Positions 1 to 4,630 are shown, counted from the first letter of the stretch. The stretch is DNA of 10,939 bases from Clostridiales bacterium UBA1246 (GCA_002308315.1 DBWE01000129.1:1-10939); one strand, 5' to 3'. Notes: generated from the sequence alone by a model not told the origin. Translations and numbers: made by a program.

Positions 1-75
1 GTCGCCGAGATCCTTGCGGGGATTGTCGGGGTGCGGTACCAGCCGCTCAACCGGAATGAATACCATTTCTGACAT
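1..75 (-). CDS. ParB N-terminal-domain protein (5' end only)
   Basis: Only the first 25 residues are visible; the frame is open to the left edge. They read MSEMVFIPVERLVPHPDNPR and on, the usual opening of ParB/Spo0J-type N-terminal domains (a beta strand, then the L-x-P-H-x-x-N-P-R box). The ATG is preceded by AAAGGAGC at a good distance, which fixes the start at 75 even though the same frame stays open upstream to 345. In phage early operons such proteins are DNA- or nucleotide-binding factors, sometimes next to methyltransferases or replication genes. Genuine partition, nuclease or regulatory roles cannot be told apart from this much sequence. It is the last visible gene of the leftward early operon. 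Confidence 0.8.
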   Translation of the reverse strand, partial: MSEMVFIPVERLVPHPDNPRKDLGD

Positions 76-153
76 AGTTTTTGCTCCTTTCATGTGCCTC
101 CGATTCCCCAACCAAAAGTCTTGGCTGGGCTTTATCTGCGGGAGAAGGGGCGA

Positions 154-171
154 GACCCCGATCAAGGGGTC
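154..171 (-). repeat. Short perfect hairpin before the parB-like gene
   Basis: GACCCC and GGGGTC form a 6-bp perfect stem around a 6-base loop, just after the stop of the upstream reading frame and about 80 bases before the ParB-domain start. There is no T tract, so it is not a convincing terminator. It may be an RNA processing or stability element between genes of the operon. Confidence 0.4.
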
Positions 172-436
172 ACAAATGCTGTCGGCGATCACGACATAGC
201 CGGCGCAGCCGAGAAGGGAGAGCTGGATGTAGCACATAAGCCCGGCCACATGGTCGATGTCCTGGCAGACATACAGCGCCTGCCGGTACCCGATGCCCTT
301 CAACCTGAACTCGTTGCGCGCGGCGATCAGGAGCGCGCCGGCACTTCAAATAGCTGTCATATCTGCACAAGCCGGCGGCCTGCATGATTATTGCGGCGAT
401 ATGTACCGCCCTGCGCTCTTCGCTCATTTCAGTCAT
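170..436 (-). pseudogene. Small phage early protein, apparently frameshifted or internally deleted
   Basis: The gene begins at an ATG two bases after the stop of the membrane protein upstream, a coupled arrangement. Residues 1 to about 34 (MTEMSEERRAVHIAAIIMQA, then AGLCRYDSYLKCRR) look genuine. After KCRR this frame becomes Arg/Pro-rich nonsense and stops at 170. At the same point another frame (shifted by one base, opened by a TGA at 346-348) takes on strong coding character: third codon positions are almost all G or C and it reads ALLIAARNEFRLKGIGYRQA and on, with a hydrophobic stretch. That second frame has no plausible start of its own and stays open into the ParB-like gene. The two halves look like one gene, or two, joined by an indel or deletion. 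A sequencing error or programmed +1 shift is possible. Function unknown. Confidence 0.5.
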
Positions 437-438
437 TC

Positions 439-678
439 TCACAGTGACCCCCATGCCGCCACGGCCAGCAGGGCCGCGCAGCGGATCCCGCCGCGGAGCA
501 TGTCCAGCCCGCTGAGATCCATCGCGCTCACCGTGCCGATAAACAGCACCAGCGCGAGGATACCTATGTACGGCCTGATCCTCCGTCCTACAATGGCCCC
601 TTTTCGAAAAGGGGGCTCCGCGAAGCGGTGGGGGATCGAATTAAAATTACCTTTTTCCGTTCCCCGTTCAAAAGTCAT
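439..678 (-). CDS. Small membrane protein of the early operon (79 aa)
   Basis: The start overlaps the stop of the HNH-like gene as ATGA, and AAGGAG lies 7 bases upstream, so translation is coupled. Residues about 37-54 (YIGILALVLFIGTVSAMD) form a clear transmembrane segment and residues 62-78 a second, weaker one. The N-terminal 30 residues are polar and basic. I do not recognise a family. The codons for residues about 22-28 lie in an 18-bp perfect DNA palindrome, so part of the N terminus may derive from an inserted repeat. Its place in the early operon suggests a role in takeover or host interaction at the membrane, but nothing in the sequence shows one. Confidence 0.7.
   Translation of the reverse strand: MTFERGTEKGNFNSIPHRFAEPPFRKGAIVGRRIRPYIGILALVLFIGTVSAMDLSGLDMLRGGIRCAALLAVAAWGSL
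597..614. repeat. 18-bp perfect palindrome with adjacent hairpin, REP-like
   Basis: CCCCTTTTCGAAAAGGGG is a perfect palindrome inside the coding sequence of the small membrane protein. A second small hairpin, CCGC-TTC-GCGG on the minus strand, lies next to it near position 620. Two adjacent GC-rich hairpins resemble small palindromic repeat elements of bacterial chromosomes. Whether other copies exist cannot be seen from this window. Confidence 0.55.
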
Positions 679-1016
679 TCGAACTCTCCTTCCTCTTCAT
701 CCTCCGGCGTGTAATCCGGCGGCAGATAATTTTTTCCGAAGTTCATCCTGAAATCTTCCGCCGTCCAGCCCATGGCTTTCATGGCCTTCAGCTGGCCGTA
801 TTCGTGCAGCCGCTGCGCGGTCTCGGCATTGCGGTGGACGCTGTTCGGGCCGCCGTCGTGGCAGCGGTGATGGCACAGCGGCACCCACAGCCCGAGCTCT
901 TCGCTCAGCCGGCGGTTGGAGCCGCCGAAAATGTGATGCTTGTCCAGCGGGTCCGAAGACCCGTTCCTCCCGCATAACCAACACGTGCGGCGGTACATCG
1001 GTTCAAGCCTGCTCAT
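675..1016 (-). CDS. HNH-like zinc-binding phage protein (113 aa)
   Basis: Small metal-binding protein of the HNH/His-Me-finger type common in phage early regions, probably a nuclease or recombination accessory protein. Visible motifs: C-x2-C at residues 12 and 15, a His pair at 27-28 (DKHHIFGG), a C-H-H-x-C-H cluster at 48-53 (CHHRCHDGG), then a conserved-looking tail with GQ, GW and FGKNYL, and an acidic C terminus. The four cysteines could hold a structural zinc and the His pair could be catalytic. I prefer the ATG at 1016, which has AAGGAGG 8 bases upstream. An in-frame GTG at 1040 overlaps the previous stop but lacks such a site. The gene overlaps the next one by ATGA. Nuclease activity is inferred from the motif only. 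Confidence 0.78.
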   Translation of the reverse strand: MSRLEPMYRRTCWLCGRNGSSDPLDKHHIFGGSNRRLSEELGLWVPLCHHRCHDGGPNSVHRNAETAQRLHEYGQLKAMKAMGWTAEDFRMNFGKNYLPPDYTPEDEEEGEFE

Positions 1017-1036
1017 GCGTTTGTCCTCCTTCTCCG

Positions 1037-1231
1037 TCACTCTCTGGCGAGTCTCCTTGCCAGCGTCACCTTCGTAACCTTTCCGGCGGGGAGATCAAGA
1101 CGCCGCCACACCGTCGTTCGATTGCATCCGCAGTAGGCGGCTATGTCGTTTTTCGTCAGGAATTCCCGCCCGGGAAAAGCTGCATCAAGTCGTTCAAGGT
1201 GGTCCCTGTAAGCTTCCGACTCTCTCGGCAT
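1037..1231 (-). CDS. Small helix-turn-helix DNA-binding protein (64 aa)
   Basis: Residues about 24-45 (FLTKNDIAAYCGCNRTTVWR) form a helix-turn-helix of the excisionase/MerR-like kind, followed by a basic C terminus (VTKVTLARRLARE). Start: ATG with AGGGGTGAT about 6 bases upstream. It is the second gene of the leftward operon, directly after cro, and a copy of the switch operator (1255-1271) lies between them. A short HTH protein here could be an excisionase (recombination directionality factor) for the integrase encoded further right, or an accessory early regulator. The sequence does not decide between them. Confidence 0.7.
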   Translation of the reverse strand: MPRESEAYRDHLERLDAAFPGREFLTKNDIAAYCGCNRTTVWRRLDLPAGKVTKVTLARRLARE

Positions 1232-1254
1232 TCTGTATCACCCCTTTTCAGTTC

Positions 1255-1271
1255 GTAACTTTTCAAGTTAC
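1255..1271. promoter_or_regulatory. Operator copy 3 (GTAACTTTTCAAGTTAC)
   Basis: Perfect inverted repeat with 7-bp arms (GTAACTT/AAGTTAC) around TTC, identical over 17 bp to the copy at 1482-1498. It overlaps the cro stop codon (1263-1265) and lies about 24 bp upstream of the next gene. I see no clear promoter here, so it may act as a distal site for looping or as a roadblock to readthrough. Confidence 0.7.
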
Positions 1272-1469
1272 TTCTTTGGCAAAAAAAATCAATGCCGGGT
1301 TTTCAATATGCAGGTACTCGACGATTTTTTCAGCTTCATCGGTGCCGAAAACGCCGCGCTGCATTTTGTTGTAAAAGCTTTTCGGACTTATGCCTATGGC
1401 GTTGGCGACCTGCGTCTGCGTCCTTCGTCTTTCTGCCATAATCCCGCGCAGTTTGTTGATGTCAACCAT
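1263..1469 (-). CDS. Cro-like HTH protein, DUF739 type (68 aa)
   Basis: Phage regulator that would oppose the divergently encoded repressor and favour lytic growth. It matches the DUF739 (phage Cro-like) pattern: an N-terminal NKLRGIM, an HTH at residues about 18-38 (TQTQVANAIGISPKSFYNKM), then RGVFGTDEAEKIVEYLHIEN and a closing IFFA. The ATG at 1469 is right for this family's length and has GGAGGTGATAAC immediately upstream. The frame is open further upstream but that part is promoter DNA. It is the first gene of the leftward operon, driven by the promoter at 1503-1531. One operator copy lies in its leader and another at its stop, so it may be repressed by CI and possibly by itself. Confidence 0.85.
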   Translation of the reverse strand: MVDINKLRGIMAERRRTQTQVANAIGISPKSFYNKMQRGVFGTDEAEKIVEYLHIENPALIFFAKEVT

Positions 1470-1481
1470 GTTATCACCTCC

Positions 1482-1498
1482 GTAACTTTTCAAGTTAC
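1482..1498. promoter_or_regulatory. Operator copy 2 (GTAACTTTTCAAGTTAC)
   Basis: Perfect inverted repeat of 17 bp, identical to the copy at 1255-1271. It begins a few bases downstream of the cro -10 box (1503-1508) and covers the expected transcription start, so repressor bound here would block the leftward promoter. Confidence 0.75.
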
Positions 1499-1502
1499 TG
1501 CA

Positions 1503-1531
1503 ATGATACATTCGTTTTCGTAACCTGTCAA
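1503..1531 (-). promoter_or_regulatory. Leftward promoter for cro and the early operon
   Basis: On the minus strand TTGACA (1531-1526) is followed after 17 bp by TATCAT (1508-1503), a near-consensus sigma-70/SigA promoter. The -35 lies inside operator copy 1 and the start point inside operator copy 2. The leader to the cro ATG is about 30 bases and ends in GGAGGTG. Confidence 0.8.
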
Positions 1532-1536
1532 GTATA
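1520..1536. promoter_or_regulatory. Operator copy 1, degenerate (GTAACCTGTCAAGTATA)
   Basis: Aligned with GTAACTTTTCAAGTTAC it keeps GTAAC and TCAAGT and differs at a few positions. It covers the -35 of the leftward promoter and lies just upstream of the rightward promoter, the usual place for a site that represses cro while allowing or aiding repressor synthesis. Confidence 0.6.
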
Positions 1537-1543
1537 TTTTTGC

Positions 1544-1571
1544 TTGTTTTTTGAAAAAAACGTATTATAAT
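1544..1571 (+). promoter_or_regulatory. Rightward (repressor-maintenance) promoter
   Basis: A perfect TATAAT at 1566-1571 has a weak -35 (TTGTTT, 1544-1549) 16 bp upstream. A half-operator (TCAAGTTAC, 1571-1579) directly follows the -10 and would cover the start point, suggesting that repressor or Cro can shut this promoter off. The start would fall at about 1578, giving a leader of only about 15 bases that consists almost wholly of the GGAGGTG ribosome site. Confidence 0.65.
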
Positions 1572-1592
1572 CAAGTTACCGGAGGTGAAAAA

Positions 1593-2210
1593 ATGAATAT
1601 AGGAGAAACGATAAGAAATCTGAGAATAAGGGCCGGATTGTCACAAGAGGAGCTCGGGAGCCTATGCGGCACAACGAAACAAACGATTTTTAAATACGAG
1701 AACGGCATCATCACTAATATACCGTTGAGCAGAATTGAGAGAATAGCCGAAATACTCGGCTCTACTCCCGCCTATATTATGGGCTGGGACGAGGAGGGTC
1801 TGCCCGGCAATGTCTTACCCATGCCGCGGATGACGAGCATACCGCTCGTGGGTGATATCGCCTGCGGCACTCCCGTCCTCGCCGAGCAGAATATCGAGGA
1901 ATACATCGACCTGCCGGAGCACATCAAGGCGGATTTCGCCTTGCGCTGCCACGGCGACAGCATGATCGGCGCTGACATTCACGACGGCGATATCGTCTAT
2001 ATCCGCCAGCAGCCCGAGGTCCGCTCCGGCCAGATCGCCGCCGTCCTGATCGACGACGAGGCCACGCTGAAGCGAGTTTATATCAACGGCAAGACCGTCA
2101 TCCTCCAGCCTGAAAATCCCGCATATTCCCCGCTGGCCTATTCCGGCGAAGACGCGGCCGGCCTGCGCATCCTCGGCCTCGCCGTCGCCTTCACTCACGC
2201 ATTGATCTGA
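1593..2210 (+). CDS. CI/LexA-like phage repressor with S24 autocleavage domain (205 aa)
   Basis: Lysogeny repressor. An N-terminal XRE-type HTH (residues about 4-60, with LSQEELGSLCGTTKQTIFKY) is joined by a short linker to an S24 peptidase domain. The catalytic Ser is Ser123 in CHGDSMIGADIHDGD and the general base is Lys160 in ATLKRVYI. The likely cleavage bond is Cys91-Gly92 in VGDIACGTP; Cys-Gly is also used by the P22 repressor, whereas LexA and lambda CI use Ala-Gly. RecA-stimulated self-cleavage, hence SOS induction, follows from the family. The ATG at 1593 has GGAGGTG upstream; an in-frame TTG at 1551 lies in promoter DNA and is rejected. It should bind the GTAACTTTTCAAGTTAC operators. 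Its stop codon overlaps the ribosome site of the next gene. Its last codons are duplicated at 2646-2693. Confidence 0.92.
   Translation: MNIGETIRNLRIRAGLSQEELGSLCGTTKQTIFKYENGIITNIPLSRIERIAEILGSTPAYIMGWDEEGLPGNVLPMPRMTSIPLVGDIACGTPVLAEQNIEEYIDLPEHIKADFALRCHGDSMIGADIHDGDIVYIRQQPEVRSGQIAAVLIDDEATLKRVYINGKTVILQPENPAYSPLAYSGEDAAGLRILGLAVAFTHALI
2164..2197 (+). repeat. 34-bp direct repeat, copy 1 (repressor 3' end)
   Basis: Identical over 34 bp to 2646-2679. This copy encodes RILGLAVAFTH near the repressor C terminus. The two copies are 482 bp apart and mark the left border of a tandem duplication. Confidence 0.9.
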
Positions 2211-2219
2211 GGTGATTTC

Positions 2220-2597
2220 ATGAAGTGGATTTATGCTTTTGCAGCGTTGGGGTTCAATTCCCTTGCGTATGCCGCCATGGTGGCCTTCCTATACCGGCAG
2301 GACAAATTTGCCGATCGTCACCCCCGGCTTTATGCGCTTGCATATTTTATCCTTTGGGTGCTGTCTTTGCCGGGATGGTTCATTTTTGAAGCCGCTCAAA
2401 CCGCCCACCGCAGGCGCGTTTTCAAGGTGATCGACAAGGAAAAGTGCGCTGTCCGTGCTGTGGCCAACCAAAATGGGATACCCTCTGAGTGGGATAGAAA
2501 GCTTTACGGCTGGGAGATCGAGCGCTTTGTCGACGATTATGACAACTTCGATCTGCAAGGCTGGAAAGCTCACGAATATGAGAAATTGGGGCTTTGA
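2220..2597 (+). CDS. Two-TM membrane protein A, paralogue of the next gene (125 aa)
   Basis: Family not recognised. Two hydrophobic segments, residues about 3-24 (WIYAFAALGFNSLAYAAMVA) and 37-58 (LYALAYFILWVLSLPGWFIF), are followed by a charged, presumably cytoplasmic tail with HRRRV, PSEWDRKLYGWE and the closing NFDLQGWKAHEYEKLGL. The ATG has GAGGTGA, which overlaps the repressor stop, so it is translationally coupled to the repressor and would be made in the lysogen. Genes in this position often carry superinfection exclusion or other lysogenic-conversion functions; that is inference from place and topology only. The next gene has the same layout, and the last 47 bp or so are identical in DNA between the two. 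Confidence 0.8.
   Translation: MKWIYAFAALGFNSLAYAAMVAFLYRQDKFADRHPRLYALAYFILWVLSLPGWFIFEAAQTAHRRRVFKVIDKEKCAVRAVANQNGIPSEWDRKLYGWEIERFVDDYDNFDLQGWKAHEYEKLGL
2544..2590 (+). repeat. 47-bp direct repeat, copy 1 (3' end of gene A)
   Basis: Identical over 47 bp to 3098-3144, then one mismatch and a shared CTTTGAG containing the stop. The genes are clearly diverged upstream of this block, so the identity is local and suggests recent recombination or conversion at the 3' ends. Confidence 0.9.
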
Positions 2598-2645
2598 GTA
2601 ACCTGCCGGGACAAAAAGGAGCAGCTTGCGATGATATGTCAAAAA

Positions 2646-2693
2646 TGCGCATCCTCGGCCTCGCCGTCGCCTTCACTCATTCGCTGATTTGAC
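2646..2693 (+). pseudogene. Fossil of the repressor 3' end
   Basis: This 48-bp stretch repeats the end of the repressor gene: it reads MRILGLAVAFTHSLI then TGA, against RILGLAVAFTHALI then TGA in the intact gene. The first 34 bp are identical. No repressor body precedes it, so it is a leftover of the duplication or module exchange that produced the second membrane-protein gene. It has no ribosome site and is unlikely to be expressed as a peptide. Confidence 0.85.
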
Positions 2694-2734
2694 GCGCTGC
2701 GCAGAAAGCGTTTTCAAACAATCGGAGGTTTTAT

Positions 2735-3151
2735 ATGGACTGGATCTATAATATTCTCACCGCGTTGGGATTTAATGCTTTGGCATTTTCCGCCTTAGTG
2801 TCCATCTTTTGCCGTAAGGACCCTCTCTTTTCCGGCAAAGACGGCTATGGAAAAGACAGTTTTGCCTATCGGCACCACAAACTCTATTCTCTTGCATATT
2901 GGGTCCTTGTATTTTTATCTTTTCCGGGAGTCTTCATTTTTGAAGCCGTGTTCGACGGCCATCGCAAGCGCGTTTATGACGCACATAAAAAAGACTTGCG
3001 TTCTCTCTATGCTATAACCGAAAAAAAAGAGAGGCCTTCCGAGTGGGAAAAGAAAAAATACGGTTGGGAAGACGAGTGGTTCGTTGATAATTACGGAAAC
3101 TTCGATCTGCAAGGCTGGAAAGCTCACGAATATGAGAAATTGGGTCTTTGA
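2735..3151 (+). CDS. Two-TM membrane protein B, paralogue of the previous gene (138 aa)
   Basis: Same architecture as the gene before it: hydrophobic segments at residues about 4-26 (IYNILTALGFNALAFSALVS) and 49-72 (KLYSLAYWVLVFLSFPGVFI), then HRKRV, PSEWEKKKYGWE and the same closing NFDLQGWKAHEYEKLGL. The loop between the two segments carries an extra stretch of about 13 residues (FSGKDGYGKDSF region). The start has CGGAGG 8 bases upstream. Between the genes lies the repressor-tail fossil, so the unit 'repressor end plus membrane gene' occurs twice. Probably co-transcribed with repressor and integrase. The divergence of the loop and middle against constant ends would fit paralogues with different specificities. 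Function unknown. Confidence 0.8.
   Translation: MDWIYNILTALGFNALAFSALVSIFCRKDPLFSGKDGYGKDSFAYRHHKLYSLAYWVLVFLSFPGVFIFEAVFDGHRKRVYDAHKKDLRSLYAITEKKERPSEWEKKKYGWEDEWFVDNYGNFDLQGWKAHEYEKLGL
3098..3144 (+). repeat. 47-bp direct repeat, copy 2 (3' end of gene B)
   Basis: Second copy of the block at 2544-2590, 554 bp away. The different offset from the 34-bp repeat (482 bp) reflects indels inside the duplicated unit. Confidence 0.9.
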
Positions 3152-3183
3152 GCCCCTCGACAAATTGATGATGGTGGATTGCA

Positions 3184-4203
3184 ATGAATTACGCAAAGCT
3201 TTTTATGCGCCGGAAAGACGGTTTGTACCAAGCCAAATACAAAGAGGGCGGAAAGTGGAAAACCCTATCCGCGAAAGACCCGAAGGTTTTGTATGATAAG
3301 CTCCAGGCAAAGAAGACCGCAGCTCCGATGACTGTCGGCGAGCTCATTGATTTGTGGTACGCCGAGCAGGAAACCGTTGTTTCATATAAGACGCTCGAAT
3401 CTTACGCCGCGCCTATCCGCAGGATCAAGGCCGAATTAGGAGGCCGTATTGCTGCCGAGTTATCCGCCGGAGATATCCAGGCGTTTATTATCTGGATATC
3501 CCGGAGGGGATATGCCCGCCGCACTGTGCAGCTGCACCGTGACATTCTGACAATGGCCTATCGCTGGGGATTATTCAACAACAAGGTCACGAGTAACCCT
3601 GCCGCCGATCAGACGATCCCGAAAGGGCTTCCGATTGCTCATCGGGGTGTGCCGGACGATGCTGCCCTTGCAGCTGTCAAAGCCTCTGCGGGCGTCCCTT
3701 TTGGCTTATATGCGATCGTATTGCTCTACACCGGATTACGCCGCGGCGAAGCGCTTGCCCTGCGGTATGAGGATATAGACCGCAAAAATCAAATCATGCA
3801 CGTTCGGCGCAGCGTGGTTTTTTGCTCGAACTCTCCCGAGATCAAGCCGCCGAAGACCGCGACCGGCGTGAGGGACGTTTACTTTCCGACTGCTCTGCTG
3901 GCAGTCCTCCCGAAAGGCAAGACCGGCTGGGTCTTCCCGGGCCTCGACGGCGAGCTTATGACCAAACAGGCATTTCGTATCCGCTGGGAGCGATATTGTG
4001 AGACAATAGGGCATCAAATTTCCTCCCATCAGCTTCGCCACTACTACGCAACCGCGATGTTCGAGGCAGGTGTGCCGGTGCTGACTGCTCAATCTCAGCT
4101 CGGGCACGCTCAGGCCTCCACGACGATGAACATTTATACCCACCTTCGCGAGCAGCAGCAGCGTTCCGCATTCGCTCAGATCGAGGATTATTTTGCCGGA
4201 TAA
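3184..4203 (+). CDS. int: Phage tyrosine integrase (339 aa)
   Basis: Site-specific tyrosine recombinase that would integrate and excise the phage at the tRNA-Lys site. Layout: a short N-terminal arm-binding region (residues 1 to about 45, with YQAKYKEGGKWKT), a SAM-like core-binding domain (about 48-140), and a catalytic domain (about 155-330). The full active set is visible: Arg186 (YTGLRRGE), Lys224 (KTATG), His282 and Arg285 (SHQLRHYYAT), His308 (QLGH) and the nucleophile Tyr318 (MNIYTHL). Length is normal for phage integrases, and nothing suggests inactivation. A modest GGTGG lies upstream of the ATG. It begins 32 bases after membrane gene B and ends 54 bases before the tRNA-like attachment core, the usual placing next to attP. 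Confidence 0.95.
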   Translation: MNYAKLFMRRKDGLYQAKYKEGGKWKTLSAKDPKVLYDKLQAKKTAAPMTVGELIDLWYAEQETVVSYKTLESYAAPIRRIKAELGGRIAAELSAGDIQAFIIWISRRGYARRTVQLHRDILTMAYRWGLFNNKVTSNPAADQTIPKGLPIAHRGVPDDAALAAVKASAGVPFGLYAIVLLYTGLRRGEALALRYEDIDRKNQIMHVRRSVVFCSNSPEIKPPKTATGVRDVYFPTALLAVLPKGKTGWVFPGLDGELMTKQAFRIRWERYCETIGHQISSHQLRHYYATAMFEAGVPVLTAQSQLGHAQASTTMNIYTHLREQQQRSAFAQIEDYFAG

Positions 4204-4222
4204 TGGTGTTTATTTTGGTGAG
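4202..4222 (+). repeat. Left arm-type repeats (TTGGTG-like) beside the attachment core
   Basis: ATGGTG (4203-4208) and TTGGTG (4215-4220) are spaced 12 bp apart, and TTTTGGTGAG recurs to the right of the core. The position between integrase gene and core fits integrase arm-binding sites. Confidence 0.45.
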
Positions 4223-4257
4223 TATCGCGAAATTTTAGCCAAATCCCGCCATTTCAT

Positions 4258-4307
4258 CCTGCCTTTTAAGCAGGGTGTCCGGGGTTCGAATCCCCGCTGG
4301 GTCACCA
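4258..4307 (+). other. attP: Phage attachment site: 3' half of tRNA-Lys(UUU)
   Basis: The stretch folds as the 3' part of a tRNA: anticodon stem CCTGC/GCAGG around a 7-base CTTTTAA loop (anticodon TTT, Lys), variable GTGTC, T stem CGGGG/CCCCG around TTCGAAT, then CTGGGTC, A and CCA. No D arm or 5' acceptor strand (expected GACCCAG) lies upstream, so this is not a complete tRNA. Phage integrases often use such a 3' half as the recombination core because it restores the host tRNA on insertion. Since phage-type DNA lies on both sides, the site is best read as attP. The exact core may be shorter than the homology shown. Confidence 0.82.
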
Positions 4308-4312
4308 AAGGC

Positions 4313-4358
4313 AAAAACGCCCATACTTCGCAATTTACGCGAGATATGGGCGTTTTTT
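4313..4358 (+). terminator. Bidirectional terminator after the attachment core
   Basis: CGCCCATA (4318-4325) pairs with TATGGGCG (4345-4352), flanked by five A and six T that extend the stem and give U tracts on both strands. It lies 6 bases after the tRNA CCA. It would end the integrase transcript and, after integration, the restored tRNA-Lys transcript. Confidence 0.85.
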
Positions 4359-4424
4359 CATTGGCAGTATAGCGGTGCATTGCCGTTGCCGTTTGATGAG
4401 CCGTGTTGCTTTAAGTTTCATTTT

Positions 4425-4464
4425 TCGGTGTTTTTCTTGGTGTTTTGGTGGTTTTTTTGGTGAG
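4425..4464 (+). repeat. Right arm-type repeats (TTGGTG) beside the attachment core
   Basis: TCGGTG (4425), TTGGTG (4437), TTGGTG (4445) and TTGGTG (4457) stand in direct orientation, spaced 12, 8 and 12 bp, in a T-rich stretch ending TTTTTTTGGTGAG. The same word flanks the core on the left. Proposed as integrase arm-binding sites; binding is not shown. Confidence 0.45.
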
Positions 4465-4558
4465 CATTTAAGAATAAATTCCATATCTTCACAACGCATC
4501 GCATTTTAGGTGAGGACGAGTGGGCAGATTAAATGACAAAGGCTCACGTTTCGACCTT

Positions 4559-4611
4559 AAAGGGCGTGTTCCATTTCTGCATTCAACGCAGATATGGAAC
4601 ACGCCCTTTTT
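4559..4611. terminator. Very strong hairpin terminator at the end of the giant gene
   Basis: A perfect 16-bp stem (4559-4574 with 4594-4609), extended past one mismatch by TCTGC/GCAGA around a 7-base loop, followed by TTTTT on the plus strand. It begins 20 bases past the stop of the giant minus-strand gene, so it probably ends late transcription from the right and also blocks transcription entering from the left, although the U tract is better on the plus strand. Confidence 0.8.
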
Positions 4612-4630
4612 GCAAGCGCGACGTCCTCTA

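Noticed and set aside
257..751. Plus-strand open frame of 164 codons across three early genes
   Set aside because: It runs against a tightly overlapped minus-strand operon with good ribosome sites and clear motifs, and has no start signal.
1017..1040. GTG at 1040 as start of the HNH-like gene
   Set aside because: It overlaps the preceding stop, but AAGGAGG sits inside this stretch at the right distance for the ATG at 1016, and the added residues match no domain.
2598..2612. Further operator copy at GTAACCTG after membrane gene A
   Set aside because: Only the left half resembles the operator; the right half does not match and there is no promoter nearby.
4258..4307. Complete tRNA-Lys gene
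   Set aside because: Only the anticodon arm, T arm and 3' acceptor strand are present. The upstream bases cannot form a D arm or the matching 5' acceptor strand.
4275..4463. Plus-strand open frame starting inside the tRNA half
   Set aside because: It runs through a tRNA fragment, a terminator and T-rich repeats, and ends in a Phe/Trp-rich tail. Not a gene.
4202..4464. CRISPR-like array from the TTGGTG repeats
   Set aside because: The repeats are only about 6-10 bp, the spacing is about one helical turn and there are no spacers of even length.
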